Source: Hybos culiciformis (lineage: Eukaryota; Arthropoda; Insecta; Diptera; Hybotidae). From it: a stretch of DNA of 64,000 bases. Made by a program: the position numbers and the translations under genes. Position 1 is the stretch's first letter, and each line of letters begins with the position of its first letter. The stretch spans positions 140,403,308-140,467,307 of the forward strand of contig OZ023273.1 of NCBI GenBank assembly GCA_964007475.1, in the 5' to 3' direction. This document shows positions 13,630-28,259 of the stretch, one piece after another. The notes below the pieces were generated by a model, which was not told the origin of the DNA, did not search any database, and saw nothing but the letters and a program-made list of their open reading frames with translations.

Positions 13630-14400
13630 GCTTAAATTAGCTATGTGACTCCATTTGTACATAGCAATGAAAAATAGCTAATATTTTGACTTTTTAATAT
13701 GTCTGTTCACAGGATTATAGCAATATTTGTCATAACAATTTCAGAAACTCATATAGCTAAAAAAATATCATATGTTATTTACTTTTCGCTAGAAAAAATA
13801 ATAAAAATTATTATTTTCGAGTAGAAAATTTTGCTACAATTCATTTGCTGTACACCAATACCTCGCTTTGCGTTCATCTCGTTTTGCGTTTTTTCGAAGT
13901 TGCGTCGTTGCTGAATTAGTACTAATTCTCACCTTACGTCGTTGGATTTTCGTAGTTGCGTTGTTTTCGGTAGCAAACATTGGACCAATTTTTTGTCAAA
14001 GGATGCCGAATTACGATCAGACAGTGATTAATTTTTGTTTTTTTTTAAATTAATGAAATCTTTTATTTTGTTTTAATTGAATTTGTTTTTTTTTGTATGA
14101 ATGTATATTGTATGTATGTATGTATATGTCTACAAATAAATTTTTTTATTATTTTTGTTTTTTAAATGAGTACTTTTTTCAATTTTCTTCTTAAAAAGTA
14201 GTATTTTCGTAACCCTGGAACTTATCTTCGATCTTTACATGGTTTGCAATAGAAAATCATAATTCACTTTGCGTCGTTTCAATTTGCGTCGTGTTTTTTT
14301 GGAACGTAACCACGACGCAAAGTGAGGTATTGGTGTATATTTGGACGAGTTATTATGTGTTTAATAATAAATGCAAGATTTTGAGTATACACTACTTGAA
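13630..14400 (+). repeat. Dispersed repeat R1, copy 2 (split by a MITE)
   Basis: The left part (to 13852) carries GATTATAGCAATATTTGTCATAA and TTTTGCTACAATTCATTTGCTG. The right part (from 14336) continues TATTTGGACGAG and TTTAATAATAAATGCAAGATTTTG. Removing 13853-14335 and one TA restores a sequence that aligns with copy 1 at 3354-3423. This dates the repeat as older than the transposon insertion. Confidence 0.6.
13853..14335. mobile_element. Tc1/mariner-type (pogo/Tigger-like) MITE, 483 bp
   Basis: Terminal inverted repeats of 21 bp pair with one mismatch: 13853-13873, starting CACCAATACCTCGCTTTGCG, against the reverse complement of 14315-14335. The element is flanked by TA on both sides (13851-13852 and 14336-14337), the target-site duplication of Tc1/mariner elements. 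The ACCTCRCTTTGCGT motif resembles the ACCTCGNTTTACG motif common in pogo/Tigger termini; this comes from memory of those families. The interior has several TTTGCGTYGT words, including a perfect 13-bp hairpin pair at 14265-14277 and 14312-14324. No transposase is encoded; the 61-codon frame at 13868-14053 lies inside the element and has no family features. The insertion site is confirmed by the paralogous empty site in R1 copy 1. Confidence 0.85.
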
Positions 14401-17400
14401 AATATTTCGGTTTTAGTTATGACAAACGAATTTGAATTACGGGCAATAATTAAGATTTCCACATCTTCGTGCGAACACTTAAGTATTTTTAAAATTGTGC
14501 ATAAATATAGACCAACTAATTGAAGCTTTATTACTGTAAAAAATAAAAATTATTTTTTTTAATATTATTCCCAATGAATATGCGGCTGCTTTTTATAAGA
14601 CCGAGATATAGAAAATTAATTTGTTGGTAAATAATGACATACAAGAAACTATTTATCTATTTAATATTGAAATAAAAGTTAGTTATGAGATAAAACCTTA
14701 AGAGTTGATAAAGGAAATATTAAAAAGAAAAAAAGAGAAAAAGCCTAAACAAAAACTTTTATCATGAAAATTAATTCCTTTTTCCTTTTTCGAGATATAC
14801 AGAGAAACAGAGATGAAAAATGAAAAATAAATTTATTGCTATTTCAAAATAGGTTTTTATTCATTTTGAATTTTTTTCATTTATATTTTCCAATTTTGCA
14901 ATTTATATATTTTTTTTGTTTTTATATTATTTTTTATTTTTATTTTTTTTTTTATGTTTTTGTATTTAATTTATGATGGCAATAAATTTTAATATGGTAT
15001 TGCTTTCTATTGTCATTTGGAATTTCAGATATTATACTCTTCCGTATTCAAACTATGTATGGTCCTTTTGATATTAATCTTCCTTTTAAAATGCTTTTAT
15101 TTCTTATTTTTGAAAAGTAAGAACTTCCTTTTAATTGTAGAATGTTGTTGTTTTTTTTTTTTTTGCAATTAATTAAAATTAGGAAATAAAATGGCATAAA
15201 TACAGCCACAGTCATTGACAAGAAAACAAAGCACCGCAATTATGATGCAATTTGAATTATTTTATTGAACATTAAAAACACAAAAAAAATTGTGGAAAAT
15301 AAATAAAATAAAAATAAAATAAAATAATTTTAAGATTTAAATTTAGACAAGTTTTTGATTTGAGAAAAGGAAATTAAACATTGTCCAGCGCGGCGCGGCG
15401 CGTCGAAGTAATCAAAAAAATGGTTCCATTGCTAAAGTAACATGGTTTTTGATATGTAAACAAGGACCTAAATCATATATATAAAGTATACAAGTAATAA
15501 TTTCGCATTGTTAATTATTTTTTAAATAATAAAAAAACATTTATTTTCAAAAAAAAAAAAACAATTATTTATTTCCGACATTCAACAATTTGCGACTCAC
15601 GGTAATCTTTGTGGTAAACAGGGTAACTCTCATTTTATATTTAATTTGCTGTATGTTTTTTATTTTTTTTTGCCTGGAATCTAAATAATAACATTGGTTT
15701 AAGCTAAAGGAAATTGAAAAAAAATAAACAGAAATAAATTTATTATTTTGTTTGTTTTTATTTATAGAAATAAGAATTATTTTTCATTTCACTTAATTTG
15801 CCAAAGGGCAATTTAATTTAAATTTCTTAGAAATTAAATAATCTCAGCTTTATAATTTCTTATTTTATTTTTTTTTTCTTAAAAATATTCTCATCTTTGT
15901 TTCAAAGAAAATAAACTCTTAATTTTCTTCTATTTTTTTTTTGCTTTGGTATATTTTATATTATATAAAGAAGAAAATTTAGTATGCGAAACATGAGTTA
16001 TTTTCTTGCAAAAATATTTAGAAAGAAAATATTTTGTGTTAATTTTAATTTTTACTCTTTTGTTTTTTTTTTTTTTTGTTTTTTTCATGTATATTTTAGG
16101 TTCATGATAATTATTATTCTGCATGTGAAAATTATCTCCTCTGACAAGTTAAAAATTATACACATTTATTTTTTAGTCTATAAAATATTCTTTTGTTATC
16201 AAAAGAAAATTTAACTTCACTTGAAAAAAAATAAAAAATTATTAGTTCTTGTTCTTTGGAATAAATATATAATATTGCGAGCTGTTTAGTTAACATTTTA
16301 TATTTATAAGAAAATTATAATATATTTTAAAATTAAGAAATAGATACTGAGTATTGAATATTGTTGAGTTTTATTTAATTAAGCCTTCTTGCTTTCAATA
16401 TTTGTCACGACTAATGGCCAGGAAATATTCGAATATTACTATAAATTCGTATTGATGTATATTAATAATCATACCTTACAGAATCTTGAGCTGTCTTAGC
16501 TTGAGCTTTGTAGATGATAATCAATATGATTCAAAATAGTTTTAATTATACTTTTTGTCTAATTATTCAAGTGCTTATAAAGTTAATTTTGTTAATTAAA
16601 CTCTAAAAATTCCATTTAACTTATTCAACAAATGAATCTGTATTATTCTTATATTATGCAATTCAATATTTTGTATTTGGATTTAAATTATCTTAATATT
16701 GAAAACCATTAGAGTTTAGAAGCTATATTGCTTCTATATATTGAAAACTTTAAACGATATTCACAATTCAAGTTATTTTACTTTCTTCTTTAATGCAACA
16801 ATTTCTGTCCTTATATAGCTACTCAAGTTCATGTCATAACAACATAAGATCTTTAAAAATGACAACTGATTAAAATCGTATGTTTACTTAATTCAAAAAA
16901 TATGCATTTTTGTTTTAAATAAAAATTGGGAAAAAAAAATAAAAATTTTATGTTCACAGTGTTTTTCTTAATATTTATTATTTCTATCACGTTATTGTAG
17001 CGTATTTCATGCAAGAAGAATCCTTAATATTAAAAGATTTTTGAGATTCTTCAGCATAAGAAACAGAAATATTTTCATCACAGAATTATACATTAAATAT
17101 ATACATTTATAACAACAATAAAAATATTTTATTTTAATTGTTTAATTTTTGTCTTTGACATGAAAAAAAAATTAATAGTGAATATCGTCTGTTCGGAAAT
17201 GCAACAACGTATGACATTTATACGTCATTATTTGACAATAGCACCATTCGATTCCTCGTACTCGATTTTATAAGTGCAACTACTTTGCAATATTCTTAAT
17301 GTTGATTAATATGTGTTTTTTAGATGAACATTGTACGCTACTTGATATTTTTTCATACGTTTTTTTTAATTTTCAAATCTTTAAATTCAAATTACTCGAA

Positions 17401-19107
17401 ACTATACTTTTCATTATACGTTGTTTCATTTCTTAGCAGACGATATGTTGTTTATACGAAAATTTTAATTAATATGAGAAGTCCATGATTGTAATCAAAA
17501 CTAATGTAACTACATATGTTATAATATAAATAATGATATGAATCTGTAAATGAATACCATAAAAATAAAAAACATAATATAATGTTTCTTACAGAAACTC
17601 CTATAGTTAAAGATTTGTATATTTCTTAACAAAATAATCTATGTCAGCAATTAAATGTTCATAAAGTGTAAGGGTTTAAAATTTGAAAATGAAAATTGTT
17701 TGTAACATAATAATATTTCTTTAACTATATTACAATATGATAATGAAGAAAAGTATATATTACAAGCTCCAGGGTCTAGTCCCTAGTAATTTCTTCGAGT
17801 TAAATAGTTACAAGCTTATAATTTAATACAATTTTTTTTTTGATAAATTACATTGTGTAGGTCTTCAAAGTTTCATTTTCTTACTAATATATGAATCTTA
17901 AAATTTGTAAGCCGAATATTCAAAAAATTAACACATTTTCAGAAGAAAACTTATTACTAGAAATATCTATCGTTTAATTATTTGGAAAGCCTTAAATTTT
18001 TATTTATTTTTTTTGAATTTTTGAATACATAATTCGTACTAAAATAATGAATTCCTTAAAGAAATTGCAGTTTTAATGTTTTTGATTTGATTTTCATAAG
18101 AGTTAATTTTCTCTTAAGTGTGTTATTAATATTTCCCATATATGTTAAGAAGTTTTAATTAGACATTTTCTGTCTAGTTAGTGTAAAATTATTTATATAA
18201 TCGTATTAAATTTTCTACCTACAATTTTAACGAAAAATGTGTTCTTTATATATATAGATGTTAATGCATTAAAATAAAATTTGAATTTGTGGCATAAGTT
18301 TAATATTATTTGAAATGAAAGGTGAAAATGCTTTAAGGAAAAATTTTATAATTTTTGATTTAATTATTGCATTCAAAATGTTTTAGTTGTTAGAAATTTC
18401 TTAAAATATAAAATATATATAAAATATTATATAAAATGCGGTAACAGATAATGTAATATAGCATAAACAAAATATAAAATATTATTTTAATGCATGCAGA
18501 ATGTTTAATGTGCGTGTATATATAATATACTTAGTGAATATAATAATATTTTCATTTGAAAAAAAATTTGTTAACAAATATTTGAGTTCAAGGTATTTTG
18601 GTTACATGGCTCAAGTGTATGATATGGTATCGGCTGACAATTTAATGCTCTACTAACTAACTTGCCTCACTTACAATTTTTATGCTCTAGTTATTTGAAT
18701 TTTTTAACATTAAATATTTTCTTATAAATGCATCAAACTCGTTACCAAACAAAAAAAAAATATTTTCATTTGAATATTCGTTAAATTTTATGAACAAAGT
18801 TATTGACAACTCATAATATCTTCGACTATATACATATAAATAACCCACAATTGTTTAAATATAAAATTTTATATCTTTACGGATATGAGAATAAAAGCTT
18901 TTCACCAGTATTTGTTAATTGAAATTTCAAAAAATTATTATGCTTGGAGCAAATAATGTGGCTTTATTAAAGAAGATTAAATGTAGTACACTAAGAAAAT
19001 AATGTTTTTTTTACTTTTTGTAAGATAGAATTTGTTGCATTAATTGAACATATTAAAGATATATATTATGCGATCATTTATGACGCAAATTGCCAAATCG
19101 TAGTTCC
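14401..19107. other. Gene-free AT-rich stretch
   Basis: No gene is supported. An (AAAAT)n-like run lies near 15303-15325 and a conspicuous GC micro-island at 15388-15402. Two overlapping opposite-strand frames near 15930-16214 are translations of A/T runs and are not credible genes. Confidence 0.6.
15388..15402. repeat. GC-only micro-island
   Basis: Fifteen consecutive G/C bases formed by repeats of GCGCG (GCGCGGCGCGGCGCG) stand in sequence that is otherwise about 80 percent A+T. The function is unknown. It could be a protein-binding site, a remnant of a GC-rich repeat or a CpG-rich simple repeat. Confidence 0.7.
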
Positions 19108-19186
19108 GAAACTTTCCGATTTTTGTATTAGTGGTGCAGAGATACTGAAAACTTTCCGATTTTTGTATTAGTGGTCCGGAGATACT
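19108..19186. repeat. Two-copy tandem duplication (~40 bp)
   Basis: GAAACTTTCCGATTTTTGTA..TTAGTGGTGCAGAGATACT (19108-19146) is followed directly by a near-identical copy (19147-19186) with two substitutions and one extra A. The low divergence suggests a recent local duplication. Confidence 0.8.
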
Positions 19187-22100
19187 GAATGTCATATTTA
19201 CTTCGAAAAAAGTTTGACATGATCACCTGCACTCAATTCATATTAATAAACTTTTCAATGATATAATTTTGGTATTATATAGTATCAGTTATAATCGAAA
19301 TCTTAACGTTAAATAATTTTTTTGTTAATGAATACTCCTAATTATAAATCTATGATTCTAGAAATAATTTTTCTCAGTATTTTTCAATTTAATATTAAAA
19401 TAGGAAACCAAAAACAAAAACAAACAATACAAGACTGCATTTTGATCAAATATAAAATATAATTTTACCATACAAATTATTTTCAAAATGAAAAATATAT
19501 ACGAATATGTACACATATATTTAATGTTTTATAGTTCTTATCCTTTTTTTTTATCATCATTGTGGGTAATTATGAATCCTTGATGAAATTTTATTGACTT
19601 AGACATAGTTAGTGTGCTACTGCATTGAATATACATTTATTTTCCGTTTTTCATAATTCATATAATAATCATTTCAAAAGTTATTGTTTTAAAATTCTCC
19701 TGCATAAAATGTCATAAATCTGTTAGTGATACGAATTGATATTTTAGATAACTTTTCATAAAGAAATAATTTTTTTTTTTTTTCATAGTTAAAGGAAAAT
19801 AATATTATGTAGGTACTTATATATTATAAATTCTTCAAATAATTATGCATTTTAAGATAACGAATGTATGCTGTATTGTGTAAGAATTTTTCATTACATA
19901 ACGTTTCTTGAATTTCCACAATATTTTGAATCAATTGCAGGCAGTTAATGTTATTAATTAATAGTTGTTTAGGTTAACAAGAGTTTTAAGAAGCATGAAA
20001 TTATTCCAATTTAGAAAAGCAATATCATTTTATTTTACAAGTTAACAAAGCTCACTTAAGTAACGAATCATTTACATAATTTTTGTAAAATCATTACAAG
20101 AAAAAACACAATAAAGAATTTTCCATTTCTTAACTTATGCCTTAAATTACAAATTATTTAAATAAATAAATAATTTACATAATAAATATAAATTTTTTTT
20201 TAAAATTTCAAATAAATATTATGTTATTTGGTAAGGTATTTCTATTATTTTTATTAAATTTTCTCATGTTTTTAATAAAATTATATTAAAGAAATATTTG
20301 AATAATTTTAATTTTTCTAAACCATATTGTTTGTGATATTTGAGAAATAATTTTTATGTGCCGATGTTTACACATTATTCGATTATTAGATTAAAAAAAA
20401 ATTCGCTGCCTAAAATTTTTGAAAAAGAAATAATAATGTTAACAACGTATAAAATAAAGGTCGAAAAAACTTATAAAGTTGAACTAAAATATGAAAATTT
20501 GAAGCTAAAAGTTTAGTATGATCTCGTATAGCAAAATCAGACTTTTTAACAATAATTTGAATTCGAGAAAAATTAAATGAACTATTTTAACAATTTTTTT
20601 TATATCACCTACATACCTACTTAATTTTTGCCAGAACATTTTAAAGCTGTTAAACCATGAATATATGTATGCTAATATTATGGAATAATTTCTCATAAAT
20701 TAAGAAATTAGTATCTTAGAAGTATTATATGTATATGTTTATAAATTTTTATTACACATAATAATTTTTTTTTTTTTCATCTGTTTTTCATGAATATTTA
20801 ACAGAAAAGTAGAAATTTTTATTATAAACGTATTCTCGAATAACTAATTTACAGAAATTTCATACCATGTTTTATGTGAAAAAGTAAGTTCTACCTTATG
20901 ATATTTGCATCCCGAATAAAATAACAAAAAAAAAAAAAATAAAATAAAACCTCTGTTTTCCCGACATTAAACTTATTAGAATTACAAATTTTTTTTTTCT
21001 TTTATTTCTTTTTTTTTCTGGTACATTTATAAAATTGTGGTTCGAAGGTAGAAAATTTATGGAGTTATAAAACTTTGTTGAATAGATTCAAAGAATATTA
21101 ATATTTTATAAAACACTAAGCCAAAAAAAGAAAAATGTCGAAGATTTTTCGTTGTTTTTCTGTTATTTGCACTCTTAGTTGTTTTCGCAATGTCTCAACT
21201 ATGAACTCAGTAATTATTTAGTGTTCAATATTCAGAATTCGTTGTTGCTTCTTTTGAAGTTGGCTTAGAAAGAAAACTTCTCAATTTACATATCTTCAAA
21301 AATCAATTCGTACTATCCAAAAAATTTCTTATATGTATTATAACAGTTTACTTCTTAGTTTATCTTCAGTATATGTAAACAAAAAAGTCTCATAAAAGTA
21401 ATGAAAGTTTTTTTTTATGTGTAACAATCTTGTGGTTTCTGTATATTTAAGAAGCAGAAATAACAAAGGTTAATAGTTATACGCTTTTTATAATTTTAAA
21501 AGTTATGCCACCCATAAAATGTAACACCTGGAAGATTTTTATGCTTCCATTGAAAATGAAAAAAAAAAAAAAAAAAAACCAAATTGAATTATGCTTAATG
21601 TTATGCAAAATATTTAATTCCTTTGAATATTTTCATTCAGACTTAAAGCCTAGGGAGTTTCTTATTTTTTAAGCTAAATAATGCATACAAGAAGTTCTTT
21701 CTTAATTTTAAACACAGAAATTTCACCTATAACTAAATTTGTTAGATAAATCATAAGAGGCATTCTTTTTTTTTTTTCGAAACCTTGTAAAATTCTTATT
21801 ATCTGATTTATAATTCATCACATATAGTTTTATGTGAAATTTTTCGTAATCTTTAAGCTTTAACATTTTTACATTTTGTTGCCAGATCGAAAAAATCTTG
21901 AAAGAAGCGCATACAAATGAAGAAAAATTTCATAAGTTTGTATTAAGTTATTTCGAACGATGAAGATGATACTAAAAATTATGTGAAAAATTTCAAATTA
22001 CAAAAAATATTTAAAATAAAATATAATTAAACAAGAATTTGTTGTTTTAATTAAATTTTTTAATTTGAAAATTACAACTAACCAAAAAAAAAAAAAAAAT

Positions 22101-25100
22101 TTCAGGCAATATCTATATAATCAATAGTATTTTTCAAAAGAAATTTAATTATAAGTATAGAGTATATAATGTGTCAAAACAAGAAATGCTATTCATAGTT
22201 CATTACTGCAATGCGACAGAGATATAAGATTTTTTAATGAACTAATCAAAAAAGTTTGCAAGTATCATGGGAGTTTTATTTTTTATATTTTTCAACCTCT
22301 TTCTTCAATAGGTATAAATCTAATAATTTAAATAGAAACAGGTAGAAAATTCTTTTTTATGTAAATAAATAAATAATAAGGTTTATTTCTAATTACATTT
22401 CTTATTTTGCATATAATTATTATGATAATTTCAGAAATAAAAAAAAAGGTGTTTATCTGAGAACAGTTTGTCAAAACAAAATAAAAATTTTTTTTTTCTT
22501 TTTACTTGAGAAATTTTATATATAATGAATATGCAATTCAAATTGCATTTATTTATTTTAGCATATCTTTGAAGTTATAAATTCTCTGTTGAATTTATCA
22601 ATGAAGTATAAAATAAAAAAAAAGAAATGAACAGAATACGAATCTGTTTTAATAATAAAAAAAAATATTTAATATTATGTAAAAAAAAATTGGTTCGAGT
22701 TATGCAAAAATTATTTTTATTCAAGAGTTTTAGAACTTCATATGTAAGTACCTAAATAATTCTATCTTTAATTTCAATTATGTCTTTATCTTTTAAAATA
22801 CATTAAATGAATATTATCTCTTAGATAAGATCAATTTTTATTATCTTTACTTAACCATTTTTATTATAAGTAAATAACTCCAACATCCTTTAGTATAGAC
22901 TTTATAGTGTTTTTACTTTAAATATAGTTTGCACTAGAAAATCAAACAAAATACCAGTTGGGATAAATCATTTTAATAAGAATACAAAGTATAGATATGG
23001 TAATATAGTAGTACAGGGTAATTACAAAACAAAAAACAGTGAATTTAAACTAAAAGCAATGGATCTACATAAAAAGGGACAGATAAACTCATTTAACTGT
23101 AGATTGATAGCAGTTTCACAGTTGATTGATAACAGTTCTTTAATAAATTACGTAAACCTATATGTCAGATACGGTATTTTTAAGCTAAATCTACCTAAGT
23201 TTGCATCATTTATGAAGAATTATTTTTTTTTTTACTTATTTATGTAATTTATATCAAATAAGACAGAATATAAGATAAATTTAATAAAAAAATCAAAATA
23301 AAAATAAAATTTGAAGATAAATAATTAACCTATTTTGAATGATAAATTTTTAGCTAAATTTCATTTTAGCTTATATAATCTAAATGAGATGAAAAATGAT
23401 TAGCTTTGAGCTTAAACACATCAACAATTTGAAAAAAAAAAATAATAATAATAATGTATTTATATATATCTTAAAAAATTATATAACTTTATATTTATAT
23501 ATATATATTTTTTTACATTTTGCCTTTAAGTTAAACATTAAAAAGAATGAGAAAAAATAATGAAATCGTAATTTTCTTAATATTCTTGTTTTTCATCATT
23601 TCATTTTGAGTAATCAGGCTTTATCTAAACATGAAATCTGTTGATGTTTTATTTTTCACCTGGTCGCCCTAAGTTGTTTGGTAAAATTGGTTTGTCATGA
23701 AGAAAACTTAACAGAGAAAAAAAGAAACAAAAACAAACAAAAAAATTAAATAACATAAAAACAGTAAGAAAACTCATGCTATTAATGGTTAAAATGGGAA
23801 TTTGAGTTTTTATTTTTGTTTTTCATTTTCACTTTGAAATCTAAAATCTTATTTAATTTTTTTGTTTTTTTGTTTTTTTTTTTGAAGAAAATTAGATATA
23901 ACTCAAAAGAAAAAAACATTTTTTATATAATTAGATTAAGATTTATTATATTTTCATCATTTTATGTTTAAGTTGTTTTGGAAATTTTCTTTGTGAACAA
24001 TTTATGAAGAAAAAATTGTTCGGTGCGCAGCAAATTTTAGTTGGAATAACAAAAGTTCGTAAGTAAACCAACTTATAATGTTAATTAAATCGAAAATCCT
24101 GAATAACGATCATATGAAAGTAATTAAAAATATTTATCAAAAATTAAGAAATATGAAGTTTTTATTTTTTATAATTTTAAAATGCCTTTAGCTTCAGTTC
24201 TTTTGTAAACTACAATTTTTGATTTACCAACTTTTTTTCAGCTCATATCTTATTTCAAATTAGAAATGGAATCTTAAAATAATTTACTAGTCAAGTACGT
24301 ATTCCAATTTGAATATAAATCTCATTTAATGAAAACATTTTCTTCAATTATTGTAACCATAATTTATGATAATTAAAATACCTAATCATAATATGTAACT
24401 AATTTTTCATGGGATACGAAAATAATTTTTAAAAAAATCACATTTTATGATTATAAATAACATTTTCTAATTATAACTAACATAATGTAATACTTAGTTA
24501 GAATTTTTGATTAAAAAATTCAGAACTTGTATTTTAAATAACTTTTCTGAAACAAGAAAATTAACATCCGTCGGTTAAAAATTGTTTTCCTTTCGAAATT
24601 TGATGCACATTATTTTATAAATTCGATTTTCTAGCACTTCACGAATAAAAAAGGTTAGAATCAAACTTCCGAAAATAAAGAACTCACAGTGAGAAGTTGT
24701 TTCATAGAAATCGATATATTCTATATTTATTTAATTCAATACAAAATAAATAAAATAAAGGCACAGTCAAAGTTATAAGATATTTTTTTGTTCTTAAAGT
24801 TACCAACTGTTAACTCTTTTAAATAAAAAATTGTTGTTGAAATATTTTAATTTATATGATAACTTTTGATCCTTTTAAATTTCAATTTTGTATTATTTCA
24901 TCAAAATAAAGAATCTGACAAAATGTTAGGTTTTAAAAATAAAAATATAAAATAACAGTTTTAAGTATAAGTAAGTTATATATTGTAGTTGTTGTTGTTG
25001 TTGTTGTTGACGATAAACCTAAATCCTTATTATATTTCGAAAAAAAAATAAAAAAAATAAAAAGCTTTATTGCCTTCTGAATTATATACTTTTTATCAAA

Positions 25101-28100
25101 ATTGGATAGTTGCCTTTAGGTCAAGTTTAAATTTGAACTCATTTTTGTTGGCATTAAATTTCCATTAATTTGCAATAAAATGAGAAATAGAAAATTTGAG
25201 AATATTATATATATAATTTTTTTTTTTTGTTTTAAAAATAAAACAAAGGGAAATTAATGGAAAAGTAATACGCACTTTTTCAAAAAAAAAAAATCTATTT
25301 TATTGCCCTTTGGGGCCAAAAGTAGAAGACTTTTATGATGATAAAGTAATTGACAGTCCATCTGCTGAAACAACAAATTTTATACTTGAAGAATTCTTTT
25401 TTTTAACTAATATTCATATTTTATAAACACCTTATATTTAATATTTGAGTTCCTTTTAATCACATTTATTTTTTGGAGATTTTTGATAAATTATTTAAAT
25501 TACAAAACATTAAGATTGCAAATGATAAATTTATTATTTTTATGGTTGAGTTTTGTTTTATTCATTTTGATATATACACAAGTACATTGTCAATTTCGGT
25601 GCTAATGTGAATCAGAGGTCATTGCCCATGTAGTCATTGCAATTTCAATATATATATTTCTGATATTATATAATTTTAGATATTTAATACGAACATAATA
25701 ATCTGAACATATGTTTTTAAAAGTTTAGATACTTTTTACTTAAAAATTATAATACTGGATACTTCTTAAATTTAGTATGAAATCATTTTGCAAATTTCTA
25801 CCTTTTAAATTTTTTATATTCTTCCCCGTCCCAATATTTTTACATGCAAAAATGTTTCTTTTTTTCTAAATTTATTATGAATTTTAATTTTAAACGGCTT
25901 TTATTATGCCTTTATATTCAATAAAAATTATTTCGCAAAAATAAAAATAAGGGATTTCTTGAGGCACTTACATTAATAGCTTGGATTTCGTTTATTTTAT
26001 CTTGGAATAGATCAAAAGGATTTACCAAAACAGAATCAAAATGATTTAAAATTATTTTTCATTTTCTTTTTGTTTTTCCGAAAAAAAAAAAAAAAAATGA
26101 AAGAAAACAAAAAGCAAAATGAGAACAAATTTTCCTTAAGGACAATATAATGATAAAATTCTGTTTTTCCTTTTTTTTCCAGCAGACTTTCTTTAGATAT
26201 ATGCTTCATTTTTTTTTATTTTTAATAATTTTGCAAATTTATTACAAGCATAAAATTTTATAATTTAAGTTTGAAAAGCTTTAGACTTCTTATTTTATGT
26301 CGATTGAAGTACATACTGAAAGTTATATTTATAATGGGAAAAGTGTATTCTTAAATGTCATATGTGTTAAAATAAAATACATAACATTATATACAAATTT
26401 AAATATATAAGTTATAATAATAATTTAAAACAAATTAGAAAACAAAATATTTAGATGTTTACATGGTATATATCGTTCCATAGTATTATTTTAATGCTAT
26501 CAAAAATATTTTTAAAGAACGTTTTTCATCTCAAATATATGATTTTTCAAAAGTTTACTAAAATTTTACAAAATTTTATGGATTTTACATCTAAAACTTG
26601 GAAATATTCGCAAAAAAAAAGTCAATAGAGCTCAATTCACGTTGTATGTACAAGCATAATTTGAATACCCTGAAATATGTTAGCTTTTAAAAAGATATTA
26701 ATTCCTTATTTCAAAACTACATGTTTTTGAAAAGTTTTAATTACTTTCATTTTTTTTTTTTTTTTTCAAAATTCAACATATTGTGTTGATGAGATAACAT
26801 CTTTTTTATTGCTTTTTTTTTCTTTTTTTTTTTGCTAAATAAAGCCTTTCAGTTTCATGTCATACATGTAGTTTTAATGAAATTTTTAAGCTTTCTTAAT
26901 AAAAAAAAAAAAAAACTGTTTGATTTTCCAAGTTAAACACTCCATCACGCAATAATAGTAAAGTTTGCAGATTTTATATAAATTTAACAGCAAAACAAAA
27001 AAAAAATCTGAAAAAATAATATTCAAGCTAAAACTTTCAATATTTTTTTTATTAAACAAACAATGTTATGTTCAATACCTTTTCGGTATCGAATTTTCAT
27101 GAAAATATTAGCAAATTTATGTTTATCAATCAAATTGATTACAAATTTAATAACGTTTTATATACGGCTATTTAATATATTTTAATTAAAAATAAGTGCT
27201 GAAATAATATCTATTATAGATATATTTTTTTCCAAAGATTTCTTGACAATTTGTTATATTGGTTTTCTTTCAATATCTTTTCACTTGTTGATTTAGTTTC
27301 CGAAGAAAAAAATTTCCTAAAACATATTATTACTAAGAATATTAAATGTGGACGAGTATTACACTGAATATAAGCAAAAACTTCAATCCGCCGTACCTTT
27401 TTTTGTTCATGACAATTTTTGTTAAGAAATTTAAAATAAATTGAAATACTGTCGACATTTATTAAAAATTTAGATCTCGGTGCTATTGCATGTAGCCGTT
27501 CAGAGCTCAACAGCGGCTCATACATGTTACAATTATAGTAAAGAACATCGTGCTAAATAGAAATCGATACACGCTATCTTGAATTTATTTTTTAAATTGC
27601 CACAATTTTTAAAGAACTTAAAATTTTAATGTGATTCTAGAGCTTTTTTGGTTTCCACTTTCTGATAAAAGAATAATTATTGAAAAATTATTGTGGATAA
27701 TTTAAGATCTCTATAATATTTAATAATGAAATTTCATGATAAATTAATGTTTCTAATAACCTATAAAAATTTGTATTTTTAAAAATTAATCTATTGCATT
27801 GATACTTCAAATACGAAATATCGTTTAAATAATAAAATGTGATATAATATTTTTTTATTTCTGAAACCATATTATAGTTTTTTAATATATAATATAATCG
27901 CCATCTTCATTTCATCTTGATAATTTTCATTTCAGGTCACGTTTTTCATCAACTTCAATATTTTTTTATTTCATTTTCTTTTATTCTTTTTTTCTTCATT
28001 CTTTAATATGTTTTCCTTAACGATTTCGTTGTTTGACAGTAGTGTGGACATGGCTTTCTGTTGATTTATATATTAGTTGGTCTTAATTGTTTAAAATATC

Positions 28101-28259
28101 ACTTTCAATTTGGACCGCAAATTGTATAAATGGAGTCACGAAATATATATAAAAAAAAATTTATTAAATTTTTAGGAATTTCTGTTATTCAACCATTTAA
28201 TGTTTACATACAAATATTTTTGAGAGAATGATTAATCAAAGATTTAAGAGAATTTTAAA
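19187..28259. other. Gene-free AT-rich stretch
   Basis: No gene is supported. A 20-base A run lies at 21559-21578 and a (GTT)7 microsatellite at 24988-25009. The longest frame, 103 codons at 27525-27214 (minus strand), begins MYEPLLSSERLHAIAPRSKF but shows no domain, no intron partner and no upstream signals, and is not called as a gene. Confidence 0.55.
24988..25009. repeat. (GTT)n microsatellite
   Basis: Seven GTT units. Confidence 0.85.

Noticed and set aside
13868..14053. 61-codon frame
   Set aside because: It lies wholly inside the Tc1/mariner-type MITE and shows no transposase motifs.
15930..16214. Overlapping opposite-strand frames of 64 and 76 codons
   Set aside because: Both translate the same A/T runs (poly-Lys on one strand, poly-Phe on the other).
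27214..27525. 103-codon minus-strand frame
   Set aside because: It is the longest non-collagen minus-strand frame after 34001-34315, but it has no domain, biased composition toward its C-terminus and no splice or promoter context.
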